The notes under the pieces: generated by a model | Seen by the model: only the letters and a program-made list of their open reading frames with translations | Databases searched by the model: none | What the model was told of the DNA's origin: nothing | Source of the DNA: Magicicada septendecula | Taxonomy: Eukaryota; Arthropoda; Insecta; Hemiptera; Cicadidae | Assembly: GCA_034769895.1 (NCBI GenBank) | Contig: CM068367.1 | Location: forward strand, 1,315,921,046 to 1,315,985,045 | Length of the DNA stretch: 64,000 nucleotides | Reading direction: 5' to 3' | In this document: piece by piece, positions 46,738 to 58,718 of the stretch | How the letters are laid out: each line of letters begins with the position of its first letter | How positions within the stretch are numbered: the first letter of the stretch is position 1 | Program-made: the position numbers and the translations under genes

Positions 46738-47760
46738 ATGCACAGCCGGATTTTTAATGAATTTAACTTATCATTTTTTATACCAGAACAGGACCAATGT
46801 AGTAAATTTTTTGGTTACCAAAAGTGCAGACGAGGAAGGGATAAAGGATCTGCAGCAAGAGAAAAAAATCTGAGCCATCAGGAAAATTCAGATGACAATT
46901 ATAAGATCAATACTTTGTATAACGTTGCTTGTTTCGATTTACTGGTTGCACTGTCTACACGCACAGGTGAAGTATCATATTTTTATTATAATTAAAAATT
47001 ATCAACATTTACAGTGTGTGAGTTACAAAAAAAAAGGAATTCGTGACATTTACAGGTATATGTGGCGTGAAGGAGAGGGTAGGCTAGGAAATATGTACAT
47101 GCGTACTTTATTTCTTAAGAAAACAAGCAAAACTAGCTGACTCAGAAAATTCAGAAATAACACTGTACTGTGACAACTGCTGTGGCCAGCAAAAACATAA
47201 ATTCATAATAGGTGTAGCTGTCTGCTGTAGCAAATTTTAAAATAAAATCCATAACAATAAATTTTTAGTAAGTGGGCATACTCAGAATAAAGGAGATGCA
47301 GCATATTCAGTGACTGAAAATGAATTTAACATTCTTTAAAGTCTGGCCCAATATACAAGGTAGCTCAATATGCAACTCTAATATGGATAGCCAAAAAAAA
47401 ACTGGAAATCCTTTTAAGTTAATGGAAATGTCTTACAATAATTATTATGATTAAAAAATGCCAGAAGACTGTACAGCTTTAAATTTTAATCGAAACACTG
47501 ATGGTGAGTCATTTAAGCTCACTGACATTTCCGTTATTAAATCTGGAAATCACAGAGAGGACCATTTCTTGTACAAAGTCTCCTTCAAAGACTAATTCAA
47601 AACAGTTAACGCTAAAGGAACAAAAACAAAGAATTCCCATTCATCATCATAAAAAAAGATAAAAATAAAAAAATAATAAAGGACCTAAAAATGCCTATAA
47701 CCAGTAAATTCCTATTTCATAAGAAGTATGATGATCTTCAAAGTTTATTAAAATCTAATT
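46738..47760 (+). pseudogene. Remnant of a DDE-type transposase, family unresolved
   Basis: Degraded frames read FDLLVALSTRTGEVSYFYYN, then YMWREGEGRLGN and YCDNCCGQQKHKFIIGVAV, followed by VSGHTQNKGDAAYSVTENEF. The D-N-C-x-GQ and GHTQN-GDA-S blocks recur in insect transposase-derived proteins with an RNase H-like fold, but I cannot name the superfamily. Frameshifts and stops are numerous and no terminal repeats were found. Lies in intron b-c of the host gene, opposite strand. Confidence 0.55.
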
Positions 47761-49139
47761 TAATTTCAAAGTATTATGCCCATAATACTTTTGCCCATAA
47801 GTGTATTTATGTAATACACTACAGTGTTCTAAATAAATATGTTTTCTAATTAATTTCAACTTACGTTAATTATTATGTAACTATTATAATATGTCTAATA
47901 CTGTGATAGCATTTTCTCATTGTTTTCCTTTTTATTATGTTTTGAAGAAGACAATGTAAATATAAAAAATGATTTGTTGCACAGTATATTTATTAATTTG
48001 TTGTTTTTAATATCTTGTTATTATCACCTTGTGCCTTATCTGATGTGGTAAAATCAAAATAATACGTTTATTCTGATTATTTTAACATACTGTCCCTTAT
48101 GTTTAAGATTTTGAATTTTTAAATTGTTTCTAATGACAACACACAGAAAACTGTGTAGGCCTACCAATTAATAATCTTGATTAAAATTTTCCTACATTTT
48201 CATGACGATTATTAATAAGACTGTTTCTTTTATAGATTCTAAATAAAAAGTGTATGTTTTAACCACTGTAATTACTTTTTAAAATAACGTCTGCAATAAA
48301 CTTTATTTTGTTCTGATATAATGATGATATATTAAATGACCAATTTCACTTGAAGCTTATGAAATTAATAGCCGACTGCAGCAACAGTGGCATAACTAAA
48401 ACAAAAGTTTGCATATTTTTAAAAATTTCCAAGTTGAAATTCATTTATTTTTTCAATATAATTAACATTATATTAAATGTTTGACAGTTCTTTTAACAAA
48501 AATAATACAGATATGTTCTTAACTGAATCTATATGGTGGGGAGAAAATTAAGAAAAAACACGAAACGTTCTTTCCTTGTTCCTGAAAAACTACATTTTTG
48601 GACTTGTGCCACTACTGCTGCCAGTGACCAACACACATACACGACAACACAATTACTAAATTTGTGAATGATGCATACTGTTCAGAAATTACTACACAAA
48701 AAAATCTGTTGACTCAGCCACATTATTCTTTTGGCCAATGTACAGTAACAATGTAATAATCTTTAAATCTATATGTAACATGTATATACGGAAAGAGCAA
48801 CGCAAAAACAACATTTTACTAATTATTGCACATGATTTGTTTTTATTACTTTTTTAATCTTGAGCTTCAGTGTGTGTGTGTTTTTTTAACTTAGGAGTTA
48901 ACTGATGTAACAGAATATCAGTTACTATACCTGCTGTAAGTAAACTCAAATATGTCATCTATAACAGCAAATAAATTAGCAAAACTCCCAAAAACTTAAA
49001 TACAGTATAACTTCACTAAATCATCATCTGCAGGATTGATTTGGTGACGAATTAATCCAACTGATGAATTAGTGAAGGAGTAAGTTAAAACCCCATTACA
49101 AACAGTTTGAAGTATCTATTGCAACACAAACAATAATCC
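47761..49139. other. Intron sequence, nothing seen
   Basis: AT-rich intron b-c. A Tigger-like end (CAGTATAACTTCACTAAATC) lies at about 49003 and may be one terminus of the adjacent pogo/Tigger remnant; the partner terminus was not found. Confidence 0.45.
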
Positions 49140-49690
49140 AATATCAACGCCTAGGGAAACTCATAGTCACCACCTGTGTGGTCCCGATGGTTATCTACTC
49201 GATATCCGTATGGGGCTATTTGGCTAAGACCCATAAGCGAAAGTTCAGTCTCTCCTGAACCGACGATTGTGTTGGGCGTGCGAAGCCCACTAAGTGACAT
49301 CAAGTGAATTTATCCAAAAATCCCTGCGTGTCTGTTCCCTGTCACCACATATGGACACTTTCCCAAAAGTTCTATCACCACACTGCCCGCTTCCAGGGCA
49401 ATCACCTTATTAGCGCTCTCAGTTGCATCTGTGCCAGGTGAATCTTGGACCCGGCCTTGGTGTACACTCATTCTCAATTAGGTAACTAATTGATCCCCCA
49501 TGGCTGGTAGTAGGCCACACTCTTTAAAATCCAGAACATCTATGGTCGCTGCAGCAGAAGCTCTACTTGAAGCTCGGGATGTAGCATACGAGTGGGCAAT
49601 GGGCTTGCCCTTCATCTCGCACAACCCCTCTCCTACTCTAATATTATGCTCGAGCATATGTATTGATGGAAATACTCAAACTCAAACAAA
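49140..49690. other. GC-richer island, unidentified
   Basis: About 550 bp of distinctly higher GC than its surroundings, inside intron b-c beside the Tigger remnant. It may be an inserted SINE or short repeat, but I see no RNA polymerase III boxes, poly-A tail or second copy. The short open frame at 49500-49694 is not supported as a gene. Confidence 0.35.
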
Positions 49691-49759
49691 TTAGCACTGT
49701 AATTCAAAAAACTTCTTTAATGACTGTGAAAAAAATATAGTTCTGCTTCATCTTGGCAT

Positions 49760-50960
49760 TCATATCACTTGAATAACTGGCCTAATGAGAGATTGCAGGT
49801 TTAATTCACCGACTGCCTTCTTACTCATTAGCTTCTTTAGGTTCTGTGGATACAAATGAAACAAATCATCACATTTTGTAGCCAACACCTTATAAGTAAT
49901 TTTATGCCATTTTTTGAAGACATCTTCACTCAAACTGTTAAATGCTGGTAGGGACTGACAGATGTCTGACACTTCTGATGTGTAGTGAAGGCCTTCTGGT
50001 TCTGCTGGTTACTGGTTGTAACTTATTCCAGGCAGACTTCAGAATGTTATCTGTATTACTTTGCTAGACACTGGTTGCAGTATATATATTGGAGCCTTTA
50101 GGGTGTGTATACCTTCCAAAATTGTTTTCACTAAGAGCCAAATTTTGTAAATACACTTTATGTACTCCCTCTTAAACACTCGATGACAACTTGGTCCATT
50201 GGTTACAGAAAGATTATTATATTAGCAGGAAGAAACATACATTGGACACCGTCTTGAATCATCAAGAGGTTGGGCAAGAAAATCATCAACACAACAGTCT
50301 TTTCTGGCATATTTTCTTTTCTTAAGTAAGACAGTACCTGCAAGGATGAAATTACTTTTTCAGCCATTGCTAGAAAATTTCTTTGTTCATCTACGCATTA
50401 TTTTAAAAAAGCATGGTTTTACTCCATTGCCAATAAGCTAATGGCATTTTATGGTTCCACGACCATTGGAACCAACAAAAACTGGAAAGCATTCTTTTCT
50501 AACCTTATAACCAGGAGCTAAAGATTCTGAGCCAGATGCCTTTGTGGGAGAGCTTTCTAGTATAATCCCGTCTCATCATAATTATACAACTGGTCTGCCA
50601 GCTTATTAATCCCAGCACTTCGTTTTTCTCCATATCCTAACATTGTTTCACTGTTTGCACTGAGTTTCTCCCTATCAATTTGTGGTTGTTTAATACCATG
50701 CCTCTCCTTGAACTTATATAGAGCCAACTCTAACTTGCTTTAAAATTCTGGTCTACATTATGTTTTTGAGTGATTTGACCAACTTTCCGGGTGATAAAGG
50801 TTTACTTTATATAATTCCTTGAGGGTGCTGCTGAATGAACCATATGAATTTCAATCCAATTGGCTTCACTCAGTTTTTCTAGAACAGTTGTCATTAATAT
50901 TTTTTTCATCATGTTCTCTTTTTGCAGCTTTGGTTTTATACATGGTTTAATGTTTCAATC
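49760..50960 (-). pseudogene. pogo/Tigger-family transposase remnant
   Basis: Minus-strand pieces in several frames: WLYKFKERHGIKQPQIDREK (CENP-B-type DNA-binding region), QLYNYDETGLYWKALPQR (catalytic Asp in the DETGL-WK-LP motif), then LPEKTVVL-like, FKREYIK and a C-terminal piece (MSDICQSLPAFNSLSEDVFK; 49972-49760). Order and motifs fit Tigger/jerky transposases. Many stops and frameshifts; an old copy in intron b-c of the host gene, same strand as the gene. Confidence 0.78.
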
Positions 50961-52034
50961 AGATTGCTTAGAAAAGTAACATGGACTCTTGTGTAGCCAC
51001 ACCACTTTACATAACATGCCTTGATTCTAACAGCAGTTTTGATGTTTAAACACTTCTATGTATCTACACCTGTGTATATGTAAGCGGCAGAGAGAACCAT
51101 AGCAAAATCACCACTACAAGGATTACTAATTTGAGACTGATAAGATTTGTTTTGTATGCCAATGTTAGCACTCTTTGGACAAGGCAACAATACTTGCTTG
51201 TTAATGAAGAAACATACAAGAAAAAATAGCTTGAGTAGGTGAAAAATTAGTGAGATTCTATTCTATGTTTTAAACCAAACTAGTTGTCTTATTCAAAGTC
51301 AGTAAGAAGTAACTACAACATAACAGTTGTCCACAATGAATTACCTTCTAAGACACTTCACCAAGTTTGAAAACCACTTTATGACAAGTTTGCCACCGAG
51401 TCTACTCAAAGGCTAAAGGAGCATTTCTAATGAGGGTAGGATACGATATTTGTATATTCTATCTGAGATATATGGTAACAGCTCAATTAAAGACATTATC
51501 AATTAAGTACCAACAGAAAGGGCACTATGACCAGGAGGATTTACCAAAGTAATTCTCAGCACTGTTGGAGGGGTGTCAAATTGCGTAAATGGAAAAATTA
51601 TGGAATTACAACATTGAAATATATCTTTGAAATATGATATCTGCTACAATATAATGCCATTTTTGTGCAGGAGAGCTGAAGCAGACTATTAAGGAAAGTA
51701 TAACTTGGTCTTAAAGTAAATATTAGGAAATCCAATAGTGATATTTCCATCAGGACATCAAACAATCAGAAGATGGCACATGGGATTGTGCCTAAAAAGT
51801 TGTAACCAAACTGGTCCTTCTCTGAGCCCACATCAGCTCAACTGTACACAACAACCCAAGTAGACTATATTTCTTATACATAAATATACACAAAATAATC
51901 ATTTCTTTTCCTGGAAGTACAAAAACTGTTTTTTTCTATGTCTATTTCACAGAATTAATATGAAATATAAACACATACATACGTGTAATATGTTGCACCT
52001 ATACTATAATAAATATACTGAAATTACTAATTAT
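50961..52034. other. Intron sequence, nothing seen
   Basis: No exon, repeat or conserved domain recognised; probably contains the decayed 5' part of the Tigger remnant. Confidence 0.45.
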
Positions 52035-52038
52035 TGTT

Positions 52039-53094
52039 TGAAACTTTTCGAATTAATTAAATTATAATTCTCTCTTACCTTCGGGTTTTTTACTCCAAGG
52101 GTCGTTCAGACGAAACTGCTGCAAAAAGGATTATTTGGATTTGATATAGGCAAAGATCAAATACACCGTTTGTGCTAAAGCAAATTGCCTCTGATTTATT
52201 ATTCAAAATAATTACTTCGTCTCTCTTTCATGACATTGAGAGCAAATACTTGTAGAAGGAGCAACAATTTGTGAAATCAAACATAGTAATAAAATATTTC
52301 TTAATTAACTAGTTTATGACAACTATGGTATCCCCCCACTATTTACTATTTGCCATGAACCAATACGTGCTTTAGCTACACACTCACACACATTCGTTCT
52401 TTGATTTTATCGTTCTATTAAACCCCACTTTGAGATCTCTGATGTACATTTTAGATTTACAATTTATTTATGTTGACTTATACTCTGTGGAAAAAGGGAA
52501 AATAATCTTGTTTAAAACTCAGTTAATACTTAACGTCTGAAGAACTCCGCTGTTTTGCACCTCTGCTGTAAATGCACTGTTTAACACACCATGATTTAGT
52601 TTTTCACTGTTTAACCGCGGTGCTGTTATTGCTTATTTCAAATTAAGTTGATGCGCCACTATTATTTTAATCCACTTTAAAATAATATTTCGTTTTGTTT
52701 TGTCGGCCGACATAAATTTTGCGAACACTTAGCTCGCTTAGGCTGGCCGCGCGTTATACTGTTTTTTATACTAGTTTTAGTATTTTAAAAGATAGGCCTA
52801 CTCTTAACTACGGCCTATCTTACACCCGAGGCCACTATGTAAATTTTATCTACACTGTATGCTGCTTATTACCACTCTCTCTGATGACACACAGCAGACT
52901 GGGTTTCACACAAGCCTGCTGCTGGCGGTTACGCAATGCGTCTGGCAATTGTTTTGACTGACTGTGTGTATGTTGCATTGCTGTACTGGAGGCTCCTTAC
53001 AGGTGAAAGTCTGGCAATTTGGAAAGTGCTTAAAATGATGATTTGAATTAATATGAAATTAAACTGGGGTGGCTCACAAATCCGTACCGTTACA
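52039..53094 (-). repeat. 3' LTR of N4
   Basis: 1056 bp; on the minus strand TGTAACGGTACGG to AAAAGTTTCA. It contains the 41-bp block (52916-52956) that is identical in the solo LTR at 7520-7560. Confidence 0.95.
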
Positions 53095-53300
53095 ATACCC
53101 CCCCAATAAGAGGTTGAAGGCCGGGGCGTTCAAACTCTTATTGCCTAAACCTAAGAGGATCAGTGAGGACATGGCACCGCAACCCCCCTGAACACTACTA
53201 AATCATGGGTTCTTACTCCCCTAGTCTGGCGACTGCGACAGCACCCATCCGATCTTACTGGACTTCTCTGTTCGAGATCCCAACACCGAAAAACCGAACA
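53095..53300 (-). promoter_or_regulatory. Conserved 3' end of N4: hairpin plus polypurine tract
   Basis: On the minus strand the hairpin CAATAAGAG / CTCTTATTG (53143-53135 with 53112-53104) overlaps the polypurine tract TTGGGGGGGTAT, directly before the LTR. Homologous to the ends of B, N3 and the 16831 remnant; the stem differs from B by a compensating pair. Confidence 0.85.
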
Positions 53301-53604
53301 GATACCCGTCCCAGTATCGCCTGACTTTTAAAACATTCAATAAAAAAATCAACAAATGGCCTTCCATCACTCCATATCCCACATCTGATTTGTTTCCTCT
53401 TAACCGTACTGGTTCATTGACAACGTACTGGCTCATTTTATATTATAGACCCTAAAGAATAATATTAATAAAACAATATTGGTTTACAATGATACACATA
53501 AATTCCAGTTAAATTGAATAATATTCCCCATACAATGTTGCCCATCCAAAATAACACCTTAATTACACAAAAGGACATTAACTCCATTTATACTTAGCTA
53601 CTAT

Positions 53605-53639
<35 letters not shown>

Positions 53640-53699
53640 CCCTTTTAATCCCTTAACCCCTGATACCCGTTACATTTTAATGTGGTCTGCACGAGGCTT

Positions 53700-54170
53700 C
53701 TTGGCCTTTTTCAGCCTCATCCTCGCCGTAACCCACATCTCCCTCGTGACCTGTAACTGGGTCACTGCCCATCCACACTCACTATTACCCCCCCTAGACT
53801 GTGGCGTCTAGTTGCTTTCACAAGGACTGATGCGGAAGGGGTGGACATTTTTTTCTTTTATTCCACCCCCATCCTTGCTTCGGCGTTACAATAAAATTCG
53901 GTATACATATAACCTACTATTTTTTTTATATTATACACCCCTAATGGACTACCACCCCTATCTGGGTGAAAATAGACCTGTTCCAAAATTTGGTAGATTC
54001 CCCAAAAAATAACCCCCCTACTAAATATAACAAACCACCGGATTGACAAAATAAAACAAACCACAAGCCGGTTATATCAAGTAAAATTTATGATTTGCCA
54101 CAATTAACTACTTTCACGGTCAGGGTCCGGTGAGGCCATGACCGCACTTAGGTGGGGAATCTACAGTTAA
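53700..54170 (-). ncRNA. Structured RNA region of N4
   Basis: Minus-strand homologue of the B/N3 region. Clear parts: CAAGGA 53877-53872 / TCCTTG 53826-53821 enclosing GGGGTGGA 53869-53862 / TCCACCCC 53845-53838, and the hairpin CTAGAC 53811-53806 / GTCTAG 53799-53794 with loop GCCACA, which matches CTGGAC/GTCCAG with the same loop in B. The 5' helices are less clear. A 27-nt T run (53609-53635) lies downstream. Confidence 0.75.
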
Positions 54171-55189
54171 AACATAAAATATAGATTAGCATTGATACAA
54201 GTTACTTGGATAGTAATGTACACATCTTATTTTCCAGACACTATCTCATCCTGAACATTTTCCATCAGTTGTCAGTGTTAAATAAATGTTTTAATCATTA
54301 TTGGCATCAATTAGCATTTAATTTATAATTCCAATTTGAATTTAAATGAAAATAAAGTTAGGTTCATTGTTAAAAATCATCGTTTCTATTAATTTTATTA
54401 CTAAATTAGTTTAATTGTATTTAATTTACTTTAATTAATTCAATTAATCTAAAAAGTTACAGTAATTGCCTCATTATTATTTTGTCTGTAAAAAAAAATT
54501 TAATTTCAATTCTTTTCTATCACAATAAGGTTTTACTCAAGATACTGGTTCAGCAGACTACAACGTTTTTTGTTATTGTCACCAAGCATGACTACAGACA
54601 TTAGTCTCAACATACCACACCTGTTTATATAAACACTAGTCTGCAAGACTCACATAGTATAAACATTCTGGTTACATCATGTACTGGCATATATACTTCC
54701 TGCAAAATTTTCCTTTTATAAATCTTTTAATGTTAACATATTTATCAAAATCTATTTGTTGCAATTCGAACCAAATATAATTTTAATTCACCTTTCAATT
54801 ATTATTACCTTTCAATTACAGTTTCTATTTAATACTATTATCTCAATACCATTATTATTATTATTACACTCTTTTCACACCTGTAAGCATTTTACTCTAT
54901 CTGATTAGTATTATGAACTTTATACTTACAATACACATTCCACCTATTGACATGAATACAAAATACACACCACACACACACCAATACCTCCGTGTAACCT
55001 CTGAAACATTTAACAACAGTGTTATTTCATACAAACAATTTAACCTTTTATAATACATACAATTAATTTCACTACACATGTATTTACAATTCTCCAGCCA
55101 TAATTATTCAGTTATGTCACACTTCAATATCAAAATTCAGCTAGGTCATTACCATATATTAACATATTTAAAATGTTCATTTATGAATT
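54171..55189 (-). other. AT-rich untranslated region of N4
   Basis: About 1 kb between the ORF stop and the structured RNA; AT-rich, no ORF. Confidence 0.5.
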
Positions 55190-56448
55190 TCAACCTCCAT
55201 CGTCAAAAATTAATCGGGGTTTCAAATAACAATTTTGAATTTTATTTACATTCCGTATACGGTTATCTTGTGTTTTGTAACCATACAATTTCTGTTTATT
55301 CATTTTACCATAATAATCATATACTAAGTCAACATTGAGTACATCGGTTAAGTCTCCATCAGTAATATTCATTATCAAGTCAGTTATTTTTTCATCATAA
55401 GGTAAATTATTATTGTTTGAACATGTATCATCAAAATAATCTTCATTCTCTATTTTAACAGGTAAGTTTAACATCTCTTTCAACTCGTTATAATCTCTCA
55501 TTGGTTTATATAATTCTATTTCTTTATCTATCAACAACTCTCTCTCAAAACATCTTTCATCATCATAACACCATATCACACTTTTATCATTCCACGCAGA
55601 GGGTACAAAATTATTCAGCAAAATCAAACACTCAAATCTTTCATTAATAAGGGTCTCTTGCCCAAAAATAACACTTTTGAACACTCTGGTTCATCACAAA
55701 TAAGGGGAAAATTTACCCTCTGCACTACACATTCGCTTAAACTCTCCTTACACACTCTCTCCATCTCATCAACAACTATTACCTCCTCATTAACCTCTAA
55801 TCCCATTAAACTCTCATTATCACTACTATCATTCAGTGTATCATTCTCTACTACTACATTCTCAGTTAAATCACCACTTTCAATATCATTGTTAATATTT
55901 GTTATCTTGCTCTCCACTACCACGTTTTTACACATATCATTATAATTATCATCTGTTTTATACTCAAAATTTTCAGTTACCTTTTGTATTTGTTTCTCAA
56001 TTTGTTCTTTAAATGTATTAAAACATTCATTCGTCTCATTTAAACGTTTATTAATATTGTCTTCTAACTTAACACTCTGTTGTTTCATATCATATAAACG
56101 CTTATCAAATTTTTGGTCAATATTATTTATGTCACTCTTTAATTCATGGAACTTAACATCACTTACATCAAAACGACTTTTCATAAAATCAAATATATCC
56201 TCCAATGACAATTCTTTTTCTTTTATGTTTGTTTTAATTGTAATAGGGGTGGAAGTTACTCCCCCCTCACTAATTACTACAGATCCGTTTACATTACTGT
56301 CATTGATTGACAGCGACTCTGTCTGAATACCTGAATCGCTTTTATTGGCCGATTCGGTTGACATATTTTCATTTACTACCGTTTCGTTTACTCTTGTTCT
56401 TATTTGATTTTCAGCACTAGTGCTAGTTAAATCAATAGCGTTTTCCAT
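55190..56448 (-). pseudogene. N4 ORF: coiled-coil protein with the N3-type C-terminal domain, one frameshift
   Basis: Starts at ATG 56448, 132 bp after the primer site. The first frame (to 55624, 274 residues) has a Ser/Thr/Asn-rich start with DSGIQTESLSIN (compare DSGIQLTPVS in B and N3) and a coiled-coil-like middle. A second frame (-1 relative, open from about 55684 to 55190) gives SVIWCYDDER, ITDGDLTDVLNVD and CYLKPRLIFDDGG, matching the N3 ORF domain by domain. In N3 the two parts are one frame, so here a one-base indel lies in the 55624-55684 overlap. Given the near-identical LTRs the lesion must be recent; no canonical slippery heptamer is present. Function of the C-terminal domain unknown. 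Confidence 0.75.
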
Positions 56449-56579
56449 TTTTCTAGTATTTACTTATACACGAAAGCATATAAGCTTACTAACCACTCTT
56501 ACTAATCGCCCTCACTCCCAAACAACCCGTTCTGCAGCTTGGTTAGGTCCGGCGAATATAACCACAAATTATATTCGCT

Positions 56580-56597
56580 GTCCCTGTTCGGGCGCCA
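56580..56597 (-). promoter_or_regulatory. Primer binding site of N4, tRNA-Lys3 type
   Basis: TGGCGCCCGAACAGGGAC on the minus strand is an 18/18 match to the complement of the tRNA-Lys3 3' end. It starts one base after the LTR end. Confidence 0.95.
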
Positions 56598-56598
56598 A

Positions 56599-57654
56599 TG
56601 AAACTTTTCGAATTAATTAAATTATAATTCTCTCTTACCTTCGGGTTTTTTACTCCAAGGGTCGTTCAGACGAAACTGCTGCAAAAAGGATTATTTGGAT
56701 TTGATATAGGCAAAGATCAAATACACCGTTTGTGCTAAAGCAAATTGCCTCTGATTTATTATTCAAAATAATTACTTCGTCTCTCTTTCATGACATTGAG
56801 AGCAAATACTTGTAGAAGGAGCAACAATTTGTGAAATCAAACATAGTAATAAAATATTTCTTAATTAACTAGTTTATGACAACTATGGTATCCCCCCACT
56901 ATTTACTATTTGCCATGAACCAATACGTGCTTTAGCTACACACTCACACACATTCGTTCTTTGATTTTATCGTTCTATTAAACCCCACTTTGAGATCTCT
57001 GATGTACATTTTAGATTTACAATTTATTTATGTTGACTTATACTCTGTGGAAAAAGGGAAAATAATCTTGTTTAAAACTCAGTTAATACTTAACGTCTGA
57101 AGAACTCCGCTGTTTTGCACCTCTGCTGTAAATGCACTGTTTAACACACCATGATTTAGTTTTTCACTGTTTAACCGCGGTGCTGTTATTGCTTATTTCA
57201 AATTAAGTTGATGCGCCACTATTATTTTAATCCACTTTAAAATAATATTTCGTTTTGTTTTGTCGGCCGACATAAATTTTGCGAACACTTAGCTCGCTTA
57301 GGCTGGCCGCGCGTTATACTGTTTTTTATACTAGTTTTAGTATTTTAAAAGATAGGCCTACTCTTAACTACGGCCTATCTAACACCCGAGGCCACTATGT
57401 AAATTTTATCTACACTGTATGCTGCTTATTACCACTCTCTCTGATGACACACAGCAGACTGGGTTTCACACAAGCCTGCTGCTGGCGGTTACGCAATGCG
57501 TCTGGCAATTGTTTTGACTGACTGTGTGTATGTTGCATTGCTGTACTGGAGGCTCCTTACAGGTGAAAGTCTGGCAATTTGGAAAGTGCTTAAAATGATG
57601 ATTTGAATTAATATGAAATTAAACTGGGGTGGCTCACAAATCCGTACCGTTACA
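56599..57654 (-). repeat. 5' LTR of N4
   Basis: 1056 bp partner of 52039-53094. A splice-donor-like GAAG/GTAAGA lies ~39 bp before the LTR 3' end (56638-56633 on the minus strand), matching the donor position in the other family LTRs. Confidence 0.95.
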
Positions 57655-57699
57655 TGTTATGAAACCAACATCCACGCCTCGGAAAGGACTGCCGTTTTT

Positions 57700-57960
57700 G
57701 GAAACAAACCGGTATTGGAATGAGGATATGAGGAATGTATCATGGAAAAAAAAAGAAAAGTAAAACATTAGCTAATAGTAGCTACATGGAATGTGAAGAT
57801 GAAGATAGCTGGATGATGTACCGGAATATCTAAGAAGAATGGATGTGAGGGGTTACAATGAGATGGCATTGGATAGGGAGACCGTGTGTTGGTGTTGGGC
57901 CACATTGGTGGAGAAGCCAGGGCTCACGAAAAAGGAGACGGTGGAGGAGAAGACTGTCAA
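57700..57960 (+). pseudogene. LINE endonuclease N-terminus fragment
   Basis: The sequence near 57775-57800 reads ATWNVKM, the usual opening (ATWNVR-M) of apurinic-like endonuclease domains in insect LINEs of the endonuclease-reverse transcriptase type. The rest is degraded. Small, truncated, in intron b-c of the host gene. Confidence 0.45.
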
Positions 57961-58089
57961 GGAGAAGGATAAAAGTCAACAAAACCCATGTTCTGATTTT
58001 TTACACTAAAACTGTTCAGCCACATTAATCACTTAATTCCCAACATATAGTTCATTATATAGCTTATAATAAGTACTGCACATACATAC

Positions 58090-58172
58090 ACTGGTGTTGT
58101 AGCTTTTCTGAGGTGAGTCACCATTCGCAAGAATTGGAAACTTGAGGTCTGAGCACAGCTGTTTTTCTGAAT
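58090..58172 (-). CDS. GPR107/GPR108: GPR107/GPR108-like gene, exon b (lumenal)
   Basis: 83 bp; acceptor TAATACAG before 58172, donor GTATGT after 58090. Reads SEKQLCSDLKFPILANGDS, then PQKSYNTS, flowing into FVMYV of exon c in phase 0. The first two bases complete a codon begun by exon a. The sequence itself is a variable linker; the assignment rests on splice sites and on the exact phase match on both sides. Confidence 0.75.
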
Positions 58173-58718
58173 CTGTATTATTAAAAAAAAAATATATAAA
58201 TAAATAAGAATGACACATGTGAAGCATTAAAAAAACAAAATTTATTCACTATGCATATAAAATTATTACAAATATATACAAGAAAAAAATATTTATAACG
58301 TATATGTATATGTCATGTATACGTGCATGTGTAAATGTGTTTGCATCTGATACATTTCTGTCACATTAAACAGTTGAATTCATTGACAAAAGCTTTTGCT
58401 AACTGTTAAACTTCTAAATTATTATTAAAATTTACATTGCACGAAAAACCAAAACAGAAACAGAAATTACAGACATTCTGGAAGAAGTAAGAAAAGTTTA
58501 CAAAACAAAATAAACATAACACTTTGTAACATAGAACTGTTCTTTCTGCCCTGGCTAGAAATATGAGTGTTCCATTCATGGCAGTGTGTATTTCCATGCT
58601 CAACATACAAGTATCACAGTGTGGTTAGTATTATAACATTTTGAATCTGTTTTACTTTCCCAAATGATGACACCAAACCGTAATGGCTGACTGTTCTGGC
58701 TGCTATCAGAACAGTCCA
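58173..58718. other. Intron a-b, nothing seen
   Basis: AT-rich intron sequence without recognised features. Confidence 0.6.

Larger units (their letters stand above)
52039..57654 (-). mobile_element. Complete, very young non-autonomous LTR element N4, TSD TGTT
   Basis: 5616 bp, two 1056-bp LTRs that differ at one position that I can find (52832 T versus 57392 A by offset), and the 4-bp duplication TGTT (52035-52038 and 57655-57658). On the minus strand the order is 5' LTR, tRNA-Lys3 primer site, gag-like ORF, structured RNA, hairpin, polypurine tract, 3' LTR. No enzyme is encoded. It sits in intron b-c of the host gene in the same transcriptional direction. Confidence 0.95.

Noticed and set aside
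49140-49690. tRNA-derived SINE or tRNA gene
   Set aside because: No convincing A and B boxes, cloverleaf or poly-A tail could be drawn.
52719-52961. 80-codon open frame repeated at 57279
   Set aside because: Located in both N4 LTRs on the strand opposite to the element; a by-product of LTR identity.
55624-55684. Canonical -1 ribosomal frameshift site in the N4 ORF
   Set aside because: The overlap has no X-XXY-YYZ heptamer in the needed frame, and the N3 homologue is a single frame.
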